A program made the position numbers and the translations under genes. 64,000 nt of DNA from assembly GCA_006503475.1 (NCBI GenBank), contig RSEH01000001.1, positions 62,001 through 126,000 on the forward strand, written 5' to 3'. Shown here piece by piece: positions 58,201 to 64,000 of the stretch. Every line of letters starts with the position of its first letter. Position 1 is the first letter of the stretch. This DNA is from Stentor roeselii. Lineage: Eukaryota > Ciliophora > Heterotrichea > Heterotrichida > Stentoridae. A model generated the notes under the pieces. That model did no database searches. It worked only from the letters and a program-made list of their open reading frames with translations, and had not been told where the DNA came from.

Positions 58201-59246
58201 ACCTGGGAAACTCTGTCTTTAACGAGTCCTCAGTGCTGATCATAAACGGAGCTGAAATTTTATACCACCAGGCTGAAAAAGACTTAAACCAAATAAAATC
58301 CTGCCGAAACTGTATAATAAAAGACTTCACTAAAATCGAATCCGACATCATCATATCTCAAATCTGCCTTCTTATAACTTTTATCATAATCGAAGTCTTT
58401 CTAATATCATCCTTTATCAAGTCTTCAAACCTCTTCTGGAACCGAATCAGTGAAAACGCTTACAACTCCTTCTTCGAAATTCGTTCGAGATGCTGTGAAA
58501 GACTGACAAACCACCTTCAAGTGCGAGAAGATGAAGTTCAATTTTACTTTGAAATGATCAGAACCTCGAAAAACAAGTTCAAAGTCACCTTGGGGCAGAT
58601 CTTCGGGTACTCCTGGCGATATCTGCTTGTAGTCATCTTAACTCTTACTTACTTCACAGTTTTTTACTACTTTTTGATTCTTGACCTCAACAATTCAGTC
58701 TTCCAAAAATATGAACTGCTTGATTCGGTCTATTCTCGAATGTTCCAAGTTCAAAGAATTGAAAGTTTCTCTTTAGGCGATTTTCTTAAAGAAGATAAAA
58801 AAAAAATTTTTCAGGAATGTGAAGAAAAATTTTCAGATACTAAAAAAAAAGCGCTTTTCAGGGATTTTGGAGGAATTTTAAATGAAAAGATTGAAAATGA
58901 CTTTTATGGGGACCTTGAAGTTAAGAATTTTTTGAAGTTTGGATGGCATTCAGCTGGAAACCTGGTTTTTCTTGAAAGTCTTGAAAAAAAAGACGATCTT
59001 CTAGCTTTTCGGAATAAAACTTCAGAGTATTACCTGAAATGTGCTGAAATCGCTGAAAAGGTGCTGGACTCATCGTCTTCCAAGATAACCAACAACGAAT
59101 CATCAGCGATTTTGACAATGATTTCATTTGGTTGCTCATGGATTTTCCTTTACCTGGTCTTTTACGCACCTTACATAGAAAAGAAAGGAAACACGATTAA
59201 AAGTTTTTTGAACATCTTCAAACTTTTTATATTAGTAGAAAAATGA
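55215..59246 (+). CDS. Large multi-TM PAS-domain protein (TmcB-like), one intron
   Basis: Exons 55215-58160 and 58176-59246 join across a 15-nt phase-0 intron to give 1338 residues. About seven hydrophobic segments lie in residues 60-340 (for example LYYMFSALMYSAVLIFSYLF). A helical, TPR-like region (about 350-530) follows, then a PAS domain (about 545-660: GILIVSGEVEDLGKIIYTN, SLIGSDLNSLIPYPY, KGHLVEFNFKIS) and a weaker second PAS-like unit. More membrane segments appear near 855, 1050, 1150 and 1310. This order matches the ciliate family annotated as TmcB-like, present in many copies in ciliates and of unknown role; PAS domains sense small ligands, light or redox. The stop is TGA. Confidence 0.85.
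58161..58175 (+). other. 15-nt intron
   Basis: GTAAGTTTTAAATAG, phase 0, ending in an in-frame TAG. A lies at intron position 10. Confidence 0.88.
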
Positions 59247-59264
59247 GTTAATAAAAAACCATCT

Positions 59265-59753
59265 TTAGTATTTCGTTGATTTGGGAAAGCAAATATTCCC
59301 CTCTTCGACTTCAGTTTCAGTCCTTCCGAATTTTCCGCAGTCAAGAAGCACTGCCAGGTCATCTTTCATGAGATCTAATGCCCGGAATCCTTCCTGAATG
59401 ACTTTTACAGAATTTGCCAGGTCTGACTTGGCACCTTTCTCAAGTAAAAACTGGCTGATAAGGCGGTTATGAATAATCAGAGCCAGGTGTAAAGGAGTGT
59501 CTCCGTTGTCGTCTTGGATGTTGACTTCTGCACCCAGATTGACCAGCTTCTCTACTATTTCCAGTCTGTTCATCCAAACAGCTAAATGCAAGTAGGTCCA
59601 TGAGTACTGAATGGAAATCACGGATGATAAATGATAGGATAGGTCTTCGGATATGAAGGGAAAATTTTTGTCATCTTTATGAATCGCTTCTATTATTTGA
59701 CCTGGCTGAATTTTAGTTACTCTTGGATTTGGCTTTGATATAAAAAATCCCAT
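59265..59753 (-). CDS. Ankyrin-repeat protein with myristoylation signal
   Basis: 162 residues. Two clear ankyrin repeats and the edges of others cover about 50-120 (TYLHLAVWMNRLEIVEKLVNLGAEVN, DNGDTPLHLALIIHN). The N-terminus MGFFISKP has Gly2 and Ser6, which fits N-myristoylation. It is likely a membrane-associated adaptor. It converges on the PAS gene with 18 bp between stop codons. The residues after about 135 are unassigned. Confidence 0.8.
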   Translation of the reverse strand: MGFFISKPNPRVTKIQPGQIIEAIHKDDKNFPFISEDLSYHLSSVISIQYSWTYLHLAVWMNRLEIVEKLVNLGAEVNIQDDNGDTPLHLALIIHNRLISQFLLEKGAKSDLANSVKVIQEGFRALDLMKDDLAVLLDCGKFGRTETEVEEGNICFPKSTKY

Positions 59754-60039
59754 GATTTTTATTAATAGGTGGCTTTTATTTGGAAGAAAAATTTTAGAAA
59801 GACTTTTTATTTTGTGAGATTATTTTAGGTTTGGGTTTTTGGATAAAATTTTCATGGAGGATGATTTGGTGTTTAAGGATTTTTTAATTTTAAAAGTTTA
59901 TTGAAGAAGATGTTTTTGAAGGAAATTTATAAATTATTCATTGTTTTTTGTATTGTTTAAGGAGATAAAACTAGTACTTTAATTTTTTAGGAAAAGTTTT
60001 AAATTTTTCTCGAGCTAGAAATATTAAGTGTTTTTGTTA

Positions 60040-60294
60040 TTAATTACTTGAATTCATTAATTGATTTCCTTCATATGTTTGAATATTGAATAAGTACTTA
60101 TTGAAATCATAAACAATTTCGTGATAAAATAAGTTCAAGTATTCAACATTTTTATCAAATAAAACCTCATCAAAGTTAAAGTCGCGAAATTTTACATATT
60201 CTTTTAGATAAATCAGAGTTACTGATAATTCAGAAAGCTTATAAATATTTAAGTTTAACTGTTCTAATTTACTAATAGCTGTTGTTTTGATCAT
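60040..60294 (-). CDS. Possible small hypothetical protein
   Basis: 84 residues from a genuine ATG, with no recognised motif. The composition (many Asn, Phe, Tyr, Leu, Ile) is close to what AT-rich DNA gives by chance, but the charge pattern (KFRDFNFDEVLFDKNVEYL) is even and the start context is acceptable. It sits alone in a 900-bp gap. I rate it as doubtful. Confidence 0.35.
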   Translation of the reverse strand: MIKTTAISKLEQLNLNIYKLSELSVTLIYLKEYVKFRDFNFDEVLFDKNVEYLNLFYHEIVYDFNKYLFNIQTYEGNQLMNSSN

Positions 60295-60647
60295 TTACTT
60301 ATATGAATAAATTATTTCAATCCTCACTCTTTGTTTATGATCTTTTCTCTCCACTGATAGATTTAGATACCTGAATTTTAATTTTTACAGGTTACCAAGG
60401 ATTTACTTAAAATCGTAATATCAAGTTATCCAAACTTAATTTGAGGATAAAGTAGATCTGGATTCTAAAATTATTTATCTCTCCTACTTAAGCTCAAGAA
60501 TTTAAATTATCCTCATGCTATTTAATTTTCGAGATATATTAATCAATAGTCCCATCCGCAAGGAAATCCTAAACATCCCACTTCAAAAGAAATCTAAACA
60601 AGTCGCACTGACATATTATCGATTTAATCGTATGGACACTAATAAAT
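60295..60647. other. Leader region of the repeat surface protein
   Basis: About 350 bp with no gene I can support. Its last 100 bases are A/C-rich like other leaders. Confidence 0.5.
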
Positions 60648-61220
60648 ATGTCAAAGTCTCTCCTCGTTCTCCAGCTAGTAGTCTGTTTGATTGCTTACAA
60701 CGTGGTAGCAGCCCCAAGCAAAATCGTCTTGCAAACAGCTGAAGGTTCGACAGACGTAGCAACAGGTGACCAAGGAAGCACTGCCCCCGATGCAGGCACC
60801 ACCGACGCAGGCACCACCGACGCAGGCACCACCGACGCAGGCGCCACCGACGCAGGCGCCACCGACGCAGGCACCACCGACGCAGGCACCACCGATGCAG
60901 GCACCACCGACGGAGGAAACACTACCCCCACCGACGGAGGAAACACTACCCCCACCGACGGAGGAAACACTGAACCCACCGACGGAGGAAACACCAACTC
61001 AACTGATAATGGAAGCAACACTGATGGAGGCAACACTGATGGAGGCAACACTGATGGAGGTAACTCTGATGACAAGAAATCAAATCACACTTTGATCTAT
61101 ATCATTGTTGGAGTTGTTGTCGCTCTCGCTGTTGTTGGAGTAGTGGTTTTCTTCGTGTGCAGAAAGAAGAGTATTGATCATCATAACAATCATCCCCATG
61201 GATATCAATCAGCTCCTTAG
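60648..61220 (+). CDS. Low-complexity Thr/Gly/Asp repeat surface protein
   Basis: 190 residues: a signal peptide (LLVLQLVVCLIAYNVVAA), a low-complexity ectodomain of tandem Ala-Gly-Thr-Thr-Asp repeats (8 copies), then Gly-Gly-Asn-Thr-x-Pro-Thr-Asp repeats (4 copies) and Asn-Thr-Asp-Gly-Gly repeats, a membrane segment (about 147-170, IYIIVGVVVALAVVGVVVFF) and a short tail rich in His/Asn. The layout is that of a type I surface protein with a Thr-rich, possibly glycosylated or acidic stalk. The repeat DNA is much more GC-rich than its surroundings and leaves several frames open, so only this frame, with its signal peptide and membrane anchor, is credible. The start is AATAAATATG. Confidence 0.85.
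   Translation: MSKSLLVLQLVVCLIAYNVVAAPSKIVLQTAEGSTDVATGDQGSTAPDAGTTDAGTTDAGTTDAGATDAGATDAGTTDAGTTDAGTTDGGNTTPTDGGNTTPTDGGNTEPTDGGNTNSTDNGSNTDGGNTDGGNTDGGNSDDKKSNHTLIYIIVGVVVALAVVGVVVFFVCRKKSIDHHNNHPHGYQSAP
60792..61061 (+). repeat. Coding minisatellite: 15-nt and 24-nt units
   Basis: Eight 15-nt units (GCAGGCACCACCGAC, 60792-60911), four 24-nt units beginning GGAGGAAACACT (60912-61007), and three further 15-nt units (AACACTGATGGAGGC, from 61017). All unit lengths are multiples of three, so copy-number change keeps the frame. Confidence 0.92.
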
Positions 61221-62011
61221 TTAATTATTTCGGATAGTCTTTTGGATTAGTGGATTTGATTTTTTGGTTGAAGGTGAATGGATTTAGAAGCCAGGCTTGT
61301 CAATTTTGTTGAAAATGAGTGGATGAAGTTTTGTCTTAAGCTGGAATCATTTTGTTCTAGGATGAGAAAAGTAACCAGAAGATAATGGTACTTGGAATTT
61401 ATGGGAAAATATTGGGACTCTGGTTAAATTTGATTGATTTTCTTTAGATTTCAGTGAAAATTATAGTGAATTTTTTAGAGAGAAAGGTTGGATTGATGAA
61501 TGATTTTTAGTTAATGTAGGATTTTTGGGTTGCGAAGAAATGAAGTTTACTCTTTGTGAGAATTTCTTATGTTTTGATATGTTGAAGATTTGAAGATTTC
61601 TTATAAATTAGGTTTTTGGAAGTGAATTATTTAACTATTGTTGAATCAAAGTGATAGTCTTGAGATAATCAAAATATTAGAATTCATTTTACCAGGGTTT
61701 GTCTATATTTTAAAATTTACTAAAATAAACTGGAGTATTCTTCATAAGATTAAGTTCAAAATTTCCAAAACTAACTCAGAGTAAATAAATCACACTAACT
61801 TATCCAAAACTACAAAAATATCTAAAAAAGTTTATAATTTCTGTCTCCCAATAATTCCCCATAATATCCATATTAAAACCCCAGAATATTTTTAAAACTT
61901 TAACCTCTATTCACTTTCAACAATAAAAAATCATTCCAAATTAACCCAAAATTCAAGATCTTCAGATTTTAAACCTATTCAAACCAAATCAAACTAAACC
62001 AAAATCTCAAA
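61221..62011. other. Convergent intergenic region
   Basis: About 790 bp. The left half is G-rich and C-poor on the plus strand (17 G and 4 C in 61261-61320); the right half, after about 61690, is C-rich and G-poor. The switch lies near the middle of the gap. No gene or RNA recognised. Confidence 0.65.
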
Positions 62012-63052
62012 TTACTTATTATCAATCAATACCAAGTTCAACATTGGTACCCAGTGCTCAGACTCATCATGTTGTTTATTTTCCTCACTTCGATGATTCG
62101 AAGAGTTCCTGACACAATACTCAATACTCCTATTAGGAGACCTAGTCCTGCAGGCAGTTCCATCCAAGCCATTCAAATGACTCCAATCAAACCTTCTATG
62201 AGCCAAACATTCCATTTTCTGATTAAGCTCTGAAAACATTCTAATATAAAGAGCATAATCCGGCCTTTCATCAAACTTCAATCCTCTTGCCATCATCAAA
62301 AACGATTTAAACTCAAAAGGAAGTTCCGCACAAAGTACATCTAAACTAGTACCAATTTTAGTCTGCGTGATATTCAAGTACTTCTCCCTCTGAGTATTGC
62401 CCTGAAGTCCCTGCCACGGCAGACTTCCCTTCAACAGGTAGACCAAGACATACCCGAGACATTCCAAGTCGTCTCTTCTGCTTTGCTGCATTCCTCGATG
62501 TGTGAAAATCGAGGCGTACCGGGCAGTGCCAGTCAAGCTTTTCCCTTCACAGAACTCGATATGAGTCCCTGTCTTCGGGTCTCTAAACCTTTTGGCCAGT
62601 CCGAAGTCAATCAAATAAACCAAGTCGCAATGCGAGTCTCGGCCTATTAAAAAGTTCTCAGGTTTTATGTCGCGATGAATCAAGTCTTTACTGTGAAGAT
62701 ACTCGATTCGTGCCAACATCTGCTCGGCTAATGTAAGGACTGTCTTCAGCGACATTGAATAAGAAAGATGACGCAAAAGGTCCTCTAATGATGCACCGAG
62801 TAACTCCAACACCATTATTGAAAAGTCGCCTTCTGCACCGAACCAGTGAAGAGTCGGAATTCCGACTCCACCTTGAATTGACTTCAGGATTCGGGCTTCT
62901 GGGATCAGTTTCGGGTTACGAGTGCGGATTTTTTCTAGTTTTATTGCGACTTCTTCACCTGTTTTTAAGTTTTGACCATGGTAAATGTCTCCGAAGGACC
63001 CGTGGCCGAGTTTTCGGCCGACTTTGAACTTGTTTGCGACTTTAATTTCCAT
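62012..63052 (-). CDS. Casein kinase 1 family protein kinase
   Basis: 346 residues from the ATG at 63052 (TAATAATGG), chosen because MEIKVANKFKVGRKL aligns with the usual CK1 start; an upstream in-frame ATG at 63088 would add 12 residues. The Gly-loop GHGSFGDIY (16-24), Lys38 (VAIK), HRDIKPENFL, DFGLA and the CK1-specific SLTGTARYAS and QSRRDDLE are all present. CK1 is a Ser/Thr kinase with many cellular roles and is expanded in ciliates. The C-terminus after about 290 is short and polar. No domain beyond the kinase was found. Confidence 0.95.
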   Translation of the reverse strand: MEIKVANKFKVGRKLGHGSFGDIYHGQNLKTGEEVAIKLEKIRTRNPKLIPEARILKSIQGGVGIPTLHWFGAEGDFSIMVLELLGASLEDLLRHLSYSMSLKTVLTLAEQMLARIEYLHSKDLIHRDIKPENFLIGRDSHCDLVYLIDFGLAKRFRDPKTGTHIEFCEGKSLTGTARYASIFTHRGMQQSRRDDLECLGYVLVYLLKGSLPWQGLQGNTQREKYLNITQTKIGTSLDVLCAELPFEFKSFLMMARGLKFDERPDYALYIRMFSELNQKMECLAHRRFDWSHLNGLDGTACRTRSPNRSIEYCVRNSSNHRSEENKQHDESEHWVPMLNLVLIDNK

Positions 63053-63250
63053 TATTAGTGAATAGTAAGGAATTTTCGCATTGGCCATCAATTTGAATTA
63101 TTCGATGATTTTCTTTGAGTTGATGAGAGTTCTGAAGGAGAAGATGTAGAAGTGTTTAAAGTGATTTTCTTGGAAGTACTGAAAAGGTAAAAGTTTATTT
63201 TTCGAGGTTTCGTTAAATTTTTAGGTTTATGATTATCATTCTAAAATAAC

Positions 63251-63652
63251 TTATTTATGTTTACCTCGAACTATTGAAGGTAAGCTTATCTCGATTCCCA
63301 CATTTCTTTCAGCTTCATCAAGCCGAGTACCGAGCAACAAGCAATTTTGTTCAAGTTTCATTTTCTCCTGAGTAAGTGCAGCGAGTTGCTGTTTCAAGAA
63401 GCTAGACTCACTTTTTTCTTCACTCATGAGAGTTTTAAAGTCCTTTTCAAGTTTTTCCACGTCATCTAAAATGCGGTTGGTGATATCATTAGTGTCTTCT
63501 TGGTTACGAGATTCTAAATTTCTGGACTCAGTTCTGATATTTTCATACTCCTGCTTGCTCAAATACATAATTTTCTCGAAATTTTCCAGTTCTCCATGCA
63601 AGTACCTGATGAATTCCTTGATATCCGGCTGTTTCTCCACAGAGTCTTCCAT
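63251..63652 (-). CDS. Coiled-coil protein, divergent pair member
   Basis: 133 residues. Nearly all coiled coil, from about 15 to 115 (LESRNQEDTNDITNRIL, SFLKQQLAALTQEKMKLEQN). The N-terminus MEDSVEKQPDIKE shares ME-D ... PDIKE with the divergent neighbour 24 bp away, which may be chance or an old inverted duplication. No function is suggested beyond a structural or scaffold role. Confidence 0.72.
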   Translation of the reverse strand: MEDSVEKQPDIKEFIRYLHGELENFEKIMYLSKQEYENIRTESRNLESRNQEDTNDITNRILDDVEKLEKDFKTLMSEEKSESSFLKQQLAALTQEKMKLEQNCLLLGTRLDEAERNVGIEISLPSIVRGKHK

Positions 63653-63676
63653 TAACTATATGCGCTCTGAATAATT

Positions 63677-64000
63677 ATGGAAGAAGACCTGCATCCTGAC
63701 ATCAAAGAAGTACTTTTTAATTAGCTTCGATCTCAACTTGCATTGGAAAGACAAACTTCTTATACTTTAGAACAAAAACTCAAGTCTTTTCAAAGGGATG
63801 CCAGTCTTGAAGCTCAACAACTCAAACTTAAGCTTCAAGTTGAACAGGAAAAAAATTTGGAATTGGAGAAACTTTTGAATAGTTTGTCGGATGCTGACTC
63901 GACTCTTCTGCAGATACAAAACTCGGTTCTTACTAGTAAACTCAATGGACTTGAGAAGGATTATGAAGAACTCAAAGGGAAACTTTTTGAGGACTTCTCG
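63677..64000 (+). CDS. Coiled-coil protein, 5' part, one intron
   Basis: Exons 63677-63709 and 63725 to the window edge. The first 11 codons (MEEDLHPDIKE) are followed by a 15-nt phase-0 intron, then a continuous coiled coil (LALERQTSYTLEQKLKSFQ, LNSLSDADSTLLQIQ). The 3' end is outside the window. The start context is AATTATGG. Confidence 0.78.
63710..63724 (+). other. 15-nt intron
   Basis: GTACTTTTTAATTAG, phase 0, ending in an in-frame TAG. A lies at intron position 10. Confidence 0.85.

Noticed and set aside
60695-61095. Long open frames on both strands through the repeat surface protein
   Set aside because: The GC-rich repeats contain no stops in several frames; only the 60648 frame has a signal peptide and a membrane anchor.
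284-63679. A non-standard genetic code, as in many ciliates
   Set aside because: TAA, TAG and TGA all end genes at sensible places, and long frames such as Brr2 contain none of them in frame.

Overview
This window reads as macronuclear DNA of a heterotrich ciliate, most likely Stentor. Three things point there. Genes are packed a few bases apart. The standard code is used: TGA ends at least five genes (for example at 20250, 28314 and 59246), and every Trp I looked at in the long frames is TGG. Most tellingly, eight genes or frames are interrupted by introns of exactly 15 nt, GT...AG, each with A at intron position 10. Tiny 15-16 nt introns are known from Stentor and its relatives; Blepharisma reads TGA as Trp, which does not fit here. 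I see no rRNA, tRNA, CRISPR array or mobile element.

Region 1-16 kb: a partial secreted granulin gene sits head to head, 5 bp away, with the splicing factor CWC22. A TOG/HEAT microtubule protein, a TRA2-like SR protein, a RasGAP, the spliceosomal helicase Brr2, a coiled-coil protein, an arrestin-fold protein and a 67-residue myristoyl/IQ protein follow. Region 16-25 kb is looser: a protein with about six RING-like fingers in tandem, two unrecognised coiled-coil proteins, a cyclic-nucleotide-gated type K+ channel and a ZCCHC10-like zinc knuckle. Region 25-34 kb: a coiled-coil RING protein, again 5 bp head to head with aspartyl-tRNA synthetase, a small secreted protein, a second arrestin-fold protein, a zinc transporter and a MORN-repeat protein.

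Region 34-44 kb: an unknown protein whose stop codon overlaps the start of a Kelch/EGF membrane protein, a Ded1/DDX3 helicase, a MARCH-type RING protein, mitochondrial COQ3, a coiled-coil protein, a Myb-like protein and an unknown. Region 44.7-46.5 kb is AT-rich and apparently empty. Region 46-64 kb: an F-box/TBC protein, mitochondrial bL19, a polycystin channel, an SLC33A1-like transporter, a LIN54/tesmin CXC protein, a large PAS/multi-TM protein (TmcB-like), an ankyrin protein, a low-complexity repeat surface protein, a CK1 kinase and a divergent pair of coiled-coil genes.

The genes are mostly ordinary housekeeping, splicing, ciliary/cortical and signalling functions and do not form a pathway. 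The most interesting material is in genome architecture: TATAATG-like start sites with almost no 5' spacer, two identical 5-bp bidirectional start junctions, a TAATG stop/start overlap, the uniform 15-nt introns, and a strand-composition code (A/C-rich before genes, G/T-rich after them, and alternating blocks inside long genes).
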